Shown one piece after another: positions 18,045 through 26,807 of a stretch of 64,000 nucleotides of DNA. Position 1 is the stretch's first letter. Every line of letters starts with the position of its first letter. Source of the stretch: DATKYQ01 sp035528415 (GTDB lineage: Bacteria; Myxococcota; B64-G9); NCBI GenBank assembly GCA_035528415.1, contig DATKYQ010000084.1, positions 56,475 through 120,474 of the forward strand. Direction: 5' to 3'. The notes under the pieces are model-generated. The model was not told where the DNA came from. It saw only the letters and a program-made list of their open reading frames with translations, and made no database searches. The translations under genes and the position numbers were made by a program.

Positions 18045-19576
18045 CTTGCCACCTCCCTAGAGGCTTTTTTGTGGCAGTCGGTACAGCCCTGTTTCTTTAT
18101 ACCCATCTCCTGGTGACAGCCGATGCATTGGCGATGGTAGGCGGAAAACAGGCCGGGCTTGTCGACCATGTCCGGTCCCTCCTTGTCGTGGCAGCTACGG
18201 CAGGCAGCCGGGCGCATGCCCGGCGGACTATGGTGGTGGCAGCCGGTACACAGCGTACTGGTCTTGCCGTGGAAGGCGCCGGCCAACCCGTTTGCGCGCA
18301 CGTTCTTATTGAGCGCCGTAATAATCTTGAAATGCGGGAACCCGGCTGCTTGATAGTCCTTGGCCAATGAGGCGATCGATACTTTTTCGGGAAAATCCGC
18401 GGAAATGGCAGGCAAGGCGTCCAACTCGAAGGGCGCCTGCATGGGTTGCGGCAGCTTCGTCTGTCCGGCTGGCATTTTCGGGCCGCTATGGCAGACCCGG
18501 CAGGTTTTCTTGCCCGCTTGCTCTCCCAGGATGTAGTGGCAACCCCGACAGGTTTTCTTGGCCGTCTGTTTCTTGTGACAGCCGGCACATGAGTGCTCGG
18601 ATGACGTAAGGTGGTAGGCCTGCTCCAGGGAAACCGCTCCGTCTGTACCCTTCACACCCGGCTTGTGACATTCGCGGCAGGCCTTGAGCGTCTTGTGATG
18701 ACAGGTCGAACAGGAGCTGGAGGCCTTTTCGTGGCGGAGGTGGTCGAACAATACTGCCGCTGTTTTTATTTCAGGGGAATGAATCCAGGTCAAATTGGGT
18801 TGCCCACGTTGCAAGCGCGGGACGACGGGCAGCTTCTCGATAGCCAGCTGCTTTTCCTCTGAGTGGCATCCCACACACCGTTCAGGCCCGGCCTTTTGCC
18901 CCTTGGCCTTACGTTCCAGGTGGCAGTTTATGCAATCGCGGTGAGCGGCGTTACGCAGCGAGAGTTTCTTGCCCTCGTCGCGCTTGCCGTGGCAATCGCG
19001 GCAGGCGCTCTCGGACTTTTTCTTGTAGACGAGTTTTTTCTGCAGCTTATCGAAGACATGATGGCAACTGTCGCATTTTTCTTCCTTGGCCTTGACATGG
19101 CGAAAATGCAGCGAATAGTCGAATCGAATCTCGCGCCAGGCTGATACGCCTTTCTGGCGAATGGCGTGGCACCCGCTGCAGGCCAACGGGCCGGCCTTCT
19201 TGCCGTCGGCGCTAGCCTGCTTGTGGCAGCCGAGACACTCTCGGTGGTAAAGCTCTGTAAGCTCATCGCGGTTGCCGGTGTCTGTCTTGCGCTTGAACAA
19301 GGGAGTCAGGCGACCTCCCTCGATCGGGTGGCAGGCGTCGCAGCCTTGCTTGCCGAGCGCTTTTACATGAGCCGCGTGATCGTACTCGACGGGCGGGCGG
19401 CGAAGATCGATAAAGCTTGCGGGAAAGGCGCCGGGTACGTCGGGCAGTTCGAGGGTTATGACCGACTCACCGACCGTACGTTTTTGCCCCGTTGTTTCGT
19501 CGCCGCACCCGACCAGGAAAAGCATGAAAACGCCGGCCAGGCAGACAACGGCTTGTCTTCGCTTGATGATGGTCAT
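18041..19576 (-). CDS. hmcA: HmcA-like 16-haem cytochrome c lipoprotein
   Basis: I count sixteen CxxCH motifs in 511 residues (for example CDACH, CLGCH, CSGCH, CDSCH, CRDCH, CINCH, CVGCH, CSTCH, CRECH, CAGCH, CRGCH, CRVCH, CTGCH, CRSCH, CIGCH, CTDCH), the same number as the high-molecular-weight cytochrome HmcA of Desulfovibrio. Many are followed by further His that could serve as distal ligands. A lipobox-like FLVGC sits at residue ~25, so the protein is probably anchored on the periplasmic side. The ATG at 19576 overlaps the TGA of the HmcF-like gene. The frame stays open far upstream of this Met, but that part is only a shadow of the previous gene. It would collect or deliver electrons in the periplasm. 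Confidence 0.92.
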   Translation of the reverse strand: MTIIKRRQAVVCLAGVFMLFLVGCGDETTGQKRTVGESVITLELPDVPGAFPASFIDLRRPPVEYDHAAHVKALGKQGCDACHPIEGGRLTPLFKRKTDTGNRDELTELYHRECLGCHKQASADGKKAGPLACSGCHAIRQKGVSAWREIRFDYSLHFRHVKAKEEKCDSCHHVFDKLQKKLVYKKKSESACRDCHGKRDEGKKLSLRNAAHRDCINCHLERKAKGQKAGPERCVGCHSEEKQLAIEKLPVVPRLQRGQPNLTWIHSPEIKTAAVLFDHLRHEKASSSCSTCHHKTLKACRECHKPGVKGTDGAVSLEQAYHLTSSEHSCAGCHKKQTAKKTCRGCHYILGEQAGKKTCRVCHSGPKMPAGQTKLPQPMQAPFELDALPAISADFPEKVSIASLAKDYQAAGFPHFKIITALNKNVRANGLAGAFHGKTSTLCTGCHHHSPPGMRPAACRSCHDKEGPDMVDKPGLFSAYHRQCIGCHQEMGIKKQGCTDCHKKASREVAR

Positions 19577-20946
19577 GTGCGCACCTCGGCCTGTTTTTGC
19601 TGCGCTGTCTTTTCCGCGGAGTCTTTGTCCTCCTCTCCGCGAACCATTGTCTTGATCAGTAACTCGCTGATGAACGATACGTGCATGCCGAGTTTGTAGT
19701 GCCCGACGATGTCCTCGATGCCGCTGTGACAGTTGTGGCAGGGGGTGACGATCACATGGGCGCCGGTGGCGGCGAATTGCTCGGCCTTGACCCGGATGCT
19801 CTTCATGCGCGACAGCTTCCAGGGCGGACCGCAGTTGATCACCCCGCCCCCGGCGGCGCAGCAGTAGTTGTGCTCGAAGCGCGGATCGACGTCGCGAAAA
19901 TCCTCGCACAGCTCGTTCATGATGTAGCGCAGCTTGTGTTGCAATCCCCGCCCGCGAACGATGTTGCAAGGATCCTGGACGGTGGTCGGTTCGCTGAACT
20001 TGTGGGCTATCTTGATCCGACCGCTCTTGAGCAACTCGTAGTAGAACTCGACGGCGTGAACCATGGTAATCGGCGGCCGCTTCCAGCCCAGCCACTTCGG
20101 GCCGTCGTAGACCGCGCCGCGGTAGGCGTGCCCGCATTCGCCCATGACGACCCGCTTGACTTTGAGCTGCATGGCGCGCTCCCAGTGGGCCCGCTCGACG
20201 CGTCCCATGACCTCGAAGTCGCCCGAGTACATGGCCATGTTGCTGTTGTCCCAGCCGTCGAGGCTGGGCATGGTCCAGTCCATGCCGGCCACCTTCATGA
20301 TGATGGCCATGTTGGCGATCAGCTGGGCCAGGATCTTCGGCTCGGGGCCGATGACCGAGTACATGATCTCGGCGCCTTCGCGGTCGAGCGGGATCCTGAC
20401 GCCGGGCAACTCGTCCGCCGCATCCTCCTCCTGCCAGATCAGCGTGTCTATCCAGTCGTCGGGCTGAACCCACATCTGGTTGCTGGTGGCCGCGTGGCTG
20501 TTGGTGGTGTCCTGCAGGAATTGGGGCACTACTCCCAGCAGGTTGCAGATGCGGCGCACGATCATGATCAGGTAGGCAATATCGATGCCGAAGGGACAGT
20601 ACATGCTGCAGCGCCGGCAAGCGCCGCACTCGGTGAAGGCTATCCGGGCGCACTTCTTGATGAACTCCGGGCTGACCTTGCCCTTGCGCTTGACCATCAC
20701 CCACAGGGTATCCTTTACCTTGGCCACCGGGGCGAAGTCGGGATCCTTGTCGCGCGAGAGATAGGTGTGGCAGCCCTCGGAGCACAGGCCGCAGTGGACG
20801 CATGTCTCCAGGTAGACCTTTAGGCGGCCGGCGTTCTCCTTCTTGAGGACCCTGAGGATGGTCTTCTCGATTCGCTCGGGTGTAAGTTTCTTGATCGACT
20901 CGTCGATACCGGGATCGACAACCTGTGCATCTTGTGGATCGGCCAT
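19573..20946 (-). CDS. hmcF: HmcF/TmcB-like cytoplasmic CCG-domain iron-sulfur protein
   Basis: This 457-residue protein carries two [4Fe-4S] motifs (CVHCGLCSEGCH and CGACRRCSMYCP, residues ~50-135) and a CCG domain related to HdrB/HdrD and DsrK: QDPCNIVRG, NYCCAAGGG and TPCHNCHSG. CCG domains bind a special [4Fe-4S] cluster used in disulfide chemistry, as at the heterodisulfide site of HdrD. An MGECGHAY motif is shared with the two other such proteins in the window. The ATG at 20946 starts 19 bases after the HmcE-like stop; longer in-frame starts would overlap that gene. It probably faces the cytoplasm and interacts with a DsrC-type or other thiol partner. Confidence 0.88.
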   Translation of the reverse strand: MADPQDAQVVDPGIDESIKKLTPERIEKTILRVLKKENAGRLKVYLETCVHCGLCSEGCHTYLSRDKDPDFAPVAKVKDTLWVMVKRKGKVSPEFIKKCARIAFTECGACRRCSMYCPFGIDIAYLIMIVRRICNLLGVVPQFLQDTTNSHAATSNQMWVQPDDWIDTLIWQEEDAADELPGVRIPLDREGAEIMYSVIGPEPKILAQLIANMAIIMKVAGMDWTMPSLDGWDNSNMAMYSGDFEVMGRVERAHWERAMQLKVKRVVMGECGHAYRGAVYDGPKWLGWKRPPITMVHAVEFYYELLKSGRIKIAHKFSEPTTVQDPCNIVRGRGLQHKLRYIMNELCEDFRDVDPRFEHNYCCAAGGGVINCGPPWKLSRMKSIRVKAEQFAATGAHVIVTPCHNCHSGIEDIVGHYKLGMHVSFISELLIKTMVRGEEDKDSAEKTAQQKQAEVRT

Positions 20947-20965
20947 TTTTCTCTTTCCCGTCCTG

Positions 20966-21613
20966 TCACCAGTCCCTGGCGTTGCGCACCGCGCCGAACT
21001 CACTGCCCATGAACGAGCGGGTGAAGACGAACCACAACATGTGCGACAACCAGGTGAAGGGGATGGCAATCAGCCACAGGGCGCCGGTTACGATATGGGC
21101 TATTAGGATTGTCTTGCCGGGCAGCCACTGCTGGTGGGCGACGAACCCGGTCACGAATGGGGCTACTACGATCAGCAGCAGGGCGTATTCCTTCCAGCCG
21201 GTGACGTTGCGCACCTCGGGAGCAGCGATGCGTCTTAGGGTGAAGAAGCCGACGGCGCCGATGACCGCAAGCGTCATCAGATCGGCGAGCAGAGGCGGCA
21301 GGCTCCACCAGCTAAGACCCCATGACTCTTGCCAGAGCACGGCGTGGCCCATCAGCAGCAGCGGGGTGGCCAGCAGAAACATGTGAAAGACGTAAGAGAC
21401 GGCGGTCATCACCGGGTGCAGGCGCTGGTTGCGGGAACTTAGCGGGATGAGCCAATGTATCAGCGAGCGCAACCCATACTTCGCGCTCATTACCGGCAAG
21501 ACCGATTTCTCTTTCTTCACCAACAGGTATACCGAGACCAGCTTGTAGAAGCTGCCGCCCGCGAAGATCAAAAAAGCGATCCACACCAGCGGGCCTCGCG
21601 CGAACTCGAACAT
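20966..21613 (-). CDS. hmcE: HmcE/TmcC-like cytochrome b membrane subunit
   Basis: The 215-residue protein has five to six hydrophobic helices and resembles the gamma-subunit (NarI) family used in HmcE, TmcC and DsrM. Histidines inside helices (LIHWLIP, YVFHMFLL, LLLMGHAVLW, LIAHIVTGALW) could bind two b haems. It is the first membrane gene after the TmcD-like gene, 27 bases downstream, and precedes the CCG protein. It would pass electrons between menaquinol and the cytoplasmic HmcF-like protein. Confidence 0.85.
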   Translation of the reverse strand: MFEFARGPLVWIAFLIFAGGSFYKLVSVYLLVKKEKSVLPVMSAKYGLRSLIHWLIPLSSRNQRLHPVMTAVSYVFHMFLLATPLLLMGHAVLWQESWGLSWWSLPPLLADLMTLAVIGAVGFFTLRRIAAPEVRNVTGWKEYALLLIVVAPFVTGFVAHQQWLPGKTILIAHIVTGALWLIAIPFTWLSHMLWFVFTRSFMGSEFGAVRNARDW

Positions 21614-21640
21614 GGCAAACTCCTCACAATCCTCTTGAGT

Positions 21641-22891
21641 TCATAACGCTATAACTTCACGGATAAACTTCCCGTCCTCGATTCCCTTTATCAGAAGATG
21701 CTTGTCGTCGGGGCTGAAGACTGGTTCCCACATGGCCTGCAGCCCGGGACCGAAAGGTTTCCCGTCGAGCATGACCCGAAAGATCCCGGCGTTTTCGGTC
21801 TTGGCCGCGACGTGCGCGCTATCGGGGCTGAAGACGGGTTCCCAGACCATCTCGAAGTCCGTGTTCCACTTGCGGCCGTCGACGGCGATGCCCCAGCGCA
21901 GATCGCTCTTGCCGGCCGCCGCGATCCGCCGGCCGTCGGGCGAAAAAACCGGCGGCAGCACGATGTCTTCGAATGTGCATTTCCAGGGAAGATCGTCTAC
22001 GGCCACGGTCCACTCTCCATAAGCGGTGGCGACAACGGCGGCGATGCGCTTGTCATTCGCGGAGAGTCGCTGGTGCCAGAGTTGGACGTAGCGCCCGTCC
22101 CAGATCGGCGCGCCGTTCTCGGCCAGGGTCCAGCCGCCGGCCACCTTCACCGGAACGAGCAGCTTGTCGCTTCCAGAGCGATAGAGCGGCTCCCAGGTGC
22201 AGCCGAAGCGATTCTTCCAGGGAGCGCCTCCCTCGGCCACGGTGTATTCGGCGATGTCCAGGCGCACCTCGGCCGCCACTCGCTTGCCGTCAGGGCTGAA
22301 GACCGGCGCGTAGACGTTGATGAACTTCTCGTCCCAGGGCACGCCGTCCACGGCCACGCTCCAGGTGCCCTCCATGAACTTGAAGATGTCGGCCTCGGCC
22401 AGCTTCACAACCTGCACCACGGCGGCGACAGACTTGCCGTCAGGGCCAAGGACGTAATCGCGCAGTGAGATGAATTTTTTCTCCCAAGCCTTGCCGTCGA
22501 TGGCCATGGCATATTCCATGCCCTGCTTGACCTGGACGGCAATGGTGCCGCCGGCGCCCAGTTTCAGGTTCCAGGCGAAGTCGTAATCGTCCTTCCACTT
22601 GATGCCGTCCACCGCCACTGACCACATATCGTCCGCGCGCACCAGGGCGACCAGGCGTCCGTCGGGAGTGAAGCGTAAATTCCAGGCGCGCTCGAACTCC
22701 GACTCCCATGTCTCGCCGTTGACCCAGACGGCGACTTGGCCAGGTTCACGCACCACCGGAACGGCGATTTTCTCGCCGTCGGGGCTTGCGGCAAATTCGT
22801 GTACCTCGGAGTATTGCCCGGGTAACACGGCCACATCGGCCACGATCTTCTTCCCGGGCTCCCAGTTCCATCTCCCACGCTCGGTCATCAT
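21641..22891 (-). CDS. tmcD: TmcD-like tryptophan-rich beta-propeller protein
   Basis: The 416-residue protein has no signal peptide and consists of seven to eight blade-like repeats, each with FSPDGKRVAA-type turns followed by WSVAVDG-W-type strands (for example FSPDGRRIAAAGKS, WGIAVDGRKW). This agrees with the cytoplasmic Trp-rich subunit TmcD of the transmembrane complex Tmc in sulfate reducers. Placed directly before HmcE/HmcF-like genes, it makes this operon a hybrid of Tmc and Hmc organisation. Its role in Tmc is unknown; a scaffolding or docking function is a guess. It begins 17 bases after the sigma-54 regulator gene ends. Confidence 0.8.
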   Translation of the reverse strand: MMTERGRWNWEPGKKIVADVAVLPGQYSEVHEFAASPDGEKIAVPVVREPGQVAVWVNGETWESEFERAWNLRFTPDGRLVALVRADDMWSVAVDGIKWKDDYDFAWNLKLGAGGTIAVQVKQGMEYAMAIDGKAWEKKFISLRDYVLGPDGKSVAAVVQVVKLAEADIFKFMEGTWSVAVDGVPWDEKFINVYAPVFSPDGKRVAAEVRLDIAEYTVAEGGAPWKNRFGCTWEPLYRSGSDKLLVPVKVAGGWTLAENGAPIWDGRYVQLWHQRLSANDKRIAAVVATAYGEWTVAVDDLPWKCTFEDIVLPPVFSPDGRRIAAAGKSDLRWGIAVDGRKWNTDFEMVWEPVFSPDSAHVAAKTENAGIFRVMLDGKPFGPGLQAMWEPVFSPDDKHLLIKGIEDGKFIREVIAL

Positions 22892-22908
22892 CTATCTCCT
22901 TGATTGCC

Positions 22909-24270
22909 TCAGGATTCTGATTGTTGTGATCCGGGCGCCGCGATCCTATACTTCTTCATCTTTCTCCACAGGGTGTTACGCGAGACGCCGAGCTCGCGGC
23001 ATGCCTTGCTCCTGTTGAAAGAACACCTTTCAAGAACGCCGCGGATGGTCTGGGCCTCGGCGTCGTCGAGCGGGCGAATGGTCACTTTACCTCGTTCGCG
23101 CTTCCATGATTCATCGACCAGGATGTGCTGCGGAAGATCGTCAAGTTGGATGATGCTGTTGGTGCAGACAACGAAGGCGTGCTCGATGATGTTCTCAAGC
23201 TCGCGGATATTGCCGGGAAAATCGTAACGCATCAACGCCAGCATGACCCGTTCGGAGCAACTGCTGATTCGCCGGCACTGCATGTGATTGAAACGCTCGA
23301 TGAAGTGACGCACTAGAAGCGGGATATCTTCCTTGCGTTCACGCAGCGCAGGCAGGTCCACATGCACCACGTTGAGCCTGTAGTACAGATCCTGGCGAAA
23401 CTTGCGTCGCGAGACGTCCCGGGCCAAGTCGCGATTCGTGGAGGCGATAATGCGTAAGTTGGCCTTGACCGTCACGGTCGAGCCCAGGGGCTCGTACTCC
23501 CTTTCCTGGAGCACGCGCAGCAGTTTTACCTGCATCTGTCTGGATAGATCCCCTACTTCGTCGAGCAGCAGGGTGCCGCCCTCGGCCAGGGCGAAACGCC
23601 CCGGTTTGTCCTTTTTGGCGTCGGTGAAGGCGCCCTTCTTGTAGCCGAACAGCTCTGACTCGATCAGGTTGTCGGGCACGGCGCCGCAGTTGAGCGCCAC
23701 GAAAGGTTCCTTACGCCAGGGACTGAAGTTGTGAATGGCCCTGGCGACGAGTTCCTTGCCTGTTCCCGAGTCTCCCTGGATCAGAACGGTCGAGCGGCTG
23801 TTGGCGATCAGCGGCAGCGTGTCGAAGATCTGCTGTATGCGATGGTTCTTGGATACGATGTCATCGAAGACGTAGCTGTTTTCAATCTTTTTGCGCAGCA
23901 CCGCCACCTGACGCAGATCGTGGAACATCTCAACGCCGCCGACTATGCTGCCGTCTTCGTCCCTCAGCGCGGCTGTGCAGATGGCGATTGGCAATATCCG
24001 GCTGTTTTTGGTAGTGATGAAGACTTCACGGTCTTCGTTCCGCTGTCCGTTGTGCATGCTGCTCTTCAACGGGCAATCTGTCTGACACAGCTCGGTCTGG
24101 AGTATCGACGAGCACAGCTTACCCATAACCTCGCAGCGCGCGTAACCGGTCATCTGTTCGGCGGCCCGGTTGAACGAGGTGATCAGGCCGTCAGCGTCGA
24201 TGGTGAAAATGCCGTGCGAGATGGCATCGAAGATCAGCGGGAAGAAGCGCTGATCGAGGAAGCTATCCAT
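22909..24270 (-). CDS. PAS-type sigma-54-dependent transcriptional activator
   Basis: The 453-residue protein has a PAS domain (residues ~10-120), an AAA+ domain with Walker A GDSGTGKE (166-173) and DEVGDLS, and a C-terminal Fis-type helix-turn-helix (NRSKACRELGVSRNTLWRKM). The sigma-54-contacting loop reads GAFTDA (213-218) where most activators have GAFTGA. The PAS domain contains Cys46, Cys53, Cys62 and Cys66, a pattern that could sense redox state or bind a cluster. The start at 24270 has AGGAGA nicely spaced; longer starts lack this. The gene heads the hmc-type operon and lies across from a good sigma-54 promoter, so it probably controls both arms. Confidence 0.9.
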   Translation of the reverse strand: MDSFLDQRFFPLIFDAISHGIFTIDADGLITSFNRAAEQMTGYARCEVMGKLCSSILQTELCQTDCPLKSSMHNGQRNEDREVFITTKNSRILPIAICTAALRDEDGSIVGGVEMFHDLRQVAVLRKKIENSYVFDDIVSKNHRIQQIFDTLPLIANSRSTVLIQGDSGTGKELVARAIHNFSPWRKEPFVALNCGAVPDNLIESELFGYKKGAFTDAKKDKPGRFALAEGGTLLLDEVGDLSRQMQVKLLRVLQEREYEPLGSTVTVKANLRIIASTNRDLARDVSRRKFRQDLYYRLNVVHVDLPALRERKEDIPLLVRHFIERFNHMQCRRISSCSERVMLALMRYDFPGNIRELENIIEHAFVVCTNSIIQLDDLPQHILVDESWKRERGKVTIRPLDDAEAQTIRGVLERCSFNRSKACRELGVSRNTLWRKMKKYRIAAPGSQQSES

Positions 24271-24287
24271 GGTTGCCTGTCTCCTGT

Positions 24288-24340
24288 GATGTTCCAATTT
24301 TGTGACACAAGAAAAAGACATGTTGCATATTTGGAACATC
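24288..24340. promoter_or_regulatory. Inverted repeat, probable upstream activator site
   Basis: A perfect 10-base inverted repeat, GATGTTCCAA at 24288-24297 and TTGGAACATC at 24331-24340, brackets a smaller palindrome TTGTGACACAA (24300-24310). The centre-to-centre spacing is 43 bases, about four helical turns, as expected for two dimers or one looped complex on the same DNA face. A third, related TATGTTCCAT occurs near 24494. It lies 160-215 bases upstream of a sigma-54 promoter and directly before the activator gene on the other strand. Binding by that activator is inferred. Confidence 0.55.
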
Positions 24341-24501
24341 AGCGTAATACGTGTACACCTTATTCCATTAACCCTAAATTCATGCAAGTGTTTTTTTATC
24401 ACTGTAATTACAAATGATTATAAATACTCTATAAATACTCCGTCCCCATTCCGCCCATTCCTAATGCCCGGCGCTCGGCGGGACAGTGTCGTTATGTTCC
24501 A

Positions 24502-24517
24502 TGGCATGCGCCTTGCT
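24502..24517 (+). promoter_or_regulatory. Sigma-54 (-24/-12) promoter of the receiver/kinase/Hdr operon
   Basis: TGGCATGCGCCTTGCT fits the sigma-54 consensus TGGCACG-N4-TTGC with one change in the -24 box and the exact ten bases between GG and GC. Transcription would start near 24528, 22 bases before the first gene at 24550. A sigma-54 activator gene and an inverted repeat lie a short distance upstream. Confidence 0.75.
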
Positions 24518-24549
24518 ATGGGTTGGCGTGCGGGGCGAGGGTTGGCGGT

Positions 24550-24954
24550 ATGGAGCGGAAAAAGAAAGTCATCATCATCGTAGACGACGAGCCGGATGTT
24601 ACCTTGTTTTTGCAAACGGCGCTCGAGGACAACGGCTACACGGCTCTGACAGCCGCCAACGCGGCGGAGGGCCTTTCGCTGATTCGCCGCGAGAGGCCCG
24701 CGCTGGTATGTCTCGACATACTCATGCCGGAAGAGTCGGGTATCTCCCTTTTTCAGAAGATTAAAAGCGATCCCGAAATCAGGGATGTCGCGGTGATCTT
24801 CGACAGCGGCCTGAGCCTTGCGCGCGATTTCGAACGGCTCGATTACCGCCACCTGCCCGACGGAACGACGCTTCCGGAGCCGGACGGTTTCATCGAGAAG
24901 CCGATCGAAGCCGAGCGCTTTTTGGCTCTCGTCGAGAAAGTGCTTGCCCGATGA
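24550..24954 (+). CDS. Stand-alone CheY-like response regulator receiver
   Basis: The 134-residue protein is one receiver domain with VDDEPD acidic pocket, phospho-acceptor Asp in LDILMPEESG and the conserved Lys in IEKPIEAERF. There is no output domain. The ATG at 24550 starts MERKKK; a TTG at 24523 would add nine residues but lies upstream of the predicted transcript start. The stop overlaps the PAS kinase start (ATGA), so the pair is likely a two-component unit whose receiver signals through a partner protein. Confidence 0.85.
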   Translation: MERKKKVIIIVDDEPDVTLFLQTALEDNGYTALTAANAAEGLSLIRRERPALVCLDILMPEESGISLFQKIKSDPEIRDVAVIFDSGLSLARDFERLDYRHLPDGTTLPEPDGFIEKPIEAERFLALVEKVLAR

Positions 24955-26777
24955 ACGCCGCTTTCCAGAGCCTGCCCGCCGAAGTGCGCAACTGGATCGG
25001 CAGGCAATTGTTCGAGCACGTACCCAACAACATTGCCGTGATCGATCGTGACTTCTCAGTGCTGATCTCCAACGAGAACTTCAGGGAAGTCTTTGGAGAT
25101 CCCCAGGGCAAGCGCTGTTACGAGGTCTACAAGGGTCGCAAGTCGGTTTGCGAGCAGTGCATGGCGGCACTGACCTTCGAAGACGGAAAAGTTCGCGTCA
25201 ACGACGAAGTCGGCACCGACCGCAACGGCCGTCCGGCCCACTACGTGGTGCACATTGCCCCTGTCTACGACGAACTGGGCCGGGTGTCGTCGGTTATCGA
25301 GATGTCCTACGACGTGACGGAGACTAAATCGCTGCAGAAAGAGTACAATATCCTGTTCGAGCGCGTGCCTTGCTTCGTGTCCGTGATCAACCGCGACCTG
25401 CGAATCGTACGGGCCAACGGTCTCGTGCGTGATACCTTTGGCGAGAAAAGCGGCGAGCATTGCTACGAGGTTTACAAGAACCGCAGCCAACGTTGCTCTG
25501 ACTGCCCCGCCTTGAAGACCTTCGCCGACGGGAAATCCAATCGTTCAGAGCAGGTTGGAGTAGACCGGAACGGATGCAAGACGCATTTAGTGGTTATCAC
25601 CGCGCCCCTCTCGCGAAGCGGCAACGAGTTCAGCCACGTCATCGAGATGTCCACCGACGTTACGGATATCCACAAGCTTTCCGACGAATTGCAAAAAGAA
25701 CACGAATTCCTGCGTGTGCTGACCGATAACGCCATGGATGCGCTGGTGGCTGTCAACGAGAAGGGTGTAGTGAACGTCTTCAATCGCGCCGCCGAGGCGC
25801 TGTTCAAGACGGAGTCGTCCGCGGTCATAGGCCGGGCCATGGGAGATCAATTCCTGCCACGGGAGTTCATAGATACTATCGCCAAGGGCTGCGGTTCGAT
25901 GGTGCTCCCGGATACGGTGGTGGCCGATACGCAGGGAGAAGAGATCGCTGTGCGCTTCTCGGGTTCGGTGCTTTACGACGGCGAGCGGGTCATCGGCGGC
26001 GCGGGCTTTCTGCAAGACCTGCGCCCGCTGAAAAAGCTGGAGCAGGAGAAGATCGAGAGTGAACGCCTGGCGGCGGTGGGCCAGACCGTCGCCCAACTGG
26101 CCCATGGAATAAAGAACATCCTCACCGGCTTGCAGGGCGGAATGTACGTTGTCAAGTCGGGCATGCGGGCGGGCTCCGAAGATCGCACGGCCAAGGGCTG
26201 GGAGATGCTCGAACGCAACGTGGGCCGGATCACCGACATGGTCAAGGGATTCTTGAGCTTCTCGAAGGGACACACCCCCAAGGTCGAACCGATCGACCCC
26301 AACGCCGTGGCCGAAGATGTCCAGAAACTCTACACTGACGCCGCGCAACAGAAGGGAGTCCGCTTGCGTTTTGAAGCGCATGCGGGAATCCGCAAAGCTC
26401 CCATGGATCGGGAGGACATGCACACCTGCCTGGCCAACCTGGTCTCCAACGCCATGGATGCCTGCCAGGCATCCGAGAACAGCGAGTGCAGCGTAACCCT
26501 GCGTGTCGCCGAGGTGGACGATGTCGTCATCTTCGAGGTGCGCGACACCGGCTGTGGAATGGATTACGAGATCAAGAACAAGGTTTTCACGACATTTTTC
26601 ACCACCAAGGGCCTCGGCGGCACCGGCCTGGGCCTCATGGTGACACGCAAGATCGTCCAGCAGCACGGCGGGAAGATTTCCGTCGACTCGACGCCGGGAG
26701 AAGGTTCGGTGTTTCGATTGGAATTCCCGCGCGACAGGTTGCCCGTGCCCGGGGAAGACAAGCGCGATCTGAAATGA
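24951..26777 (+). CDS. Soluble PAS sensor histidine kinase with Cys-rich PAS domains
   Basis: The 608-residue kinase has three PAS domains (about 15-125, 135-245, 255-370), then a HisKA-type dimerisation region with LAHGIKNILTGLQGG (His phospho-acceptor) and an HATPase domain with NLVSNAMDACQ, DTGCGMD and GLGGTGLGL. PAS1 and PAS2 each hold a motif of the form CYEVYKxR...CxxC (residues ~60 and ~170). These cysteines could coordinate an iron-sulfur cluster or form switchable disulfides. No membrane helix or signal peptide is seen, so it senses a cytoplasmic signal, probably redox state. It overlaps the receiver gene by four bases and precedes the HdrA-like gene. Confidence 0.85.
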   Translation: MNAAFQSLPAEVRNWIGRQLFEHVPNNIAVIDRDFSVLISNENFREVFGDPQGKRCYEVYKGRKSVCEQCMAALTFEDGKVRVNDEVGTDRNGRPAHYVVHIAPVYDELGRVSSVIEMSYDVTETKSLQKEYNILFERVPCFVSVINRDLRIVRANGLVRDTFGEKSGEHCYEVYKNRSQRCSDCPALKTFADGKSNRSEQVGVDRNGCKTHLVVITAPLSRSGNEFSHVIEMSTDVTDIHKLSDELQKEHEFLRVLTDNAMDALVAVNEKGVVNVFNRAAEALFKTESSAVIGRAMGDQFLPREFIDTIAKGCGSMVLPDTVVADTQGEEIAVRFSGSVLYDGERVIGGAGFLQDLRPLKKLEQEKIESERLAAVGQTVAQLAHGIKNILTGLQGGMYVVKSGMRAGSEDRTAKGWEMLERNVGRITDMVKGFLSFSKGHTPKVEPIDPNAVAEDVQKLYTDAAQQKGVRLRFEAHAGIRKAPMDREDMHTCLANLVSNAMDACQASENSECSVTLRVAEVDDVVIFEVRDTGCGMDYEIKNKVFTTFFTTKGLGGTGLGLMVTRKIVQQHGGKISVDSTPGEGSVFRLEFPRDRLPVPGEDKRDLK

Positions 26778-26807
26778 GCAATACAGGCGGAAGGAGGTAG
26801 ACTAACC

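Noticed and set aside
19577..20803. N-terminal extension of the 16-haem cytochrome frame
   Set aside because: The open frame overlaps the whole HmcF-like gene and is low-complexity; a lipoprotein signal at 19576 marks the real start.
24271..24500. Sigma-54 promoter on the minus strand for the activator gene
   Set aside because: No GG-N10-GC arrangement was found in the right orientation; transcription of the hmc-type operon may use another promoter.
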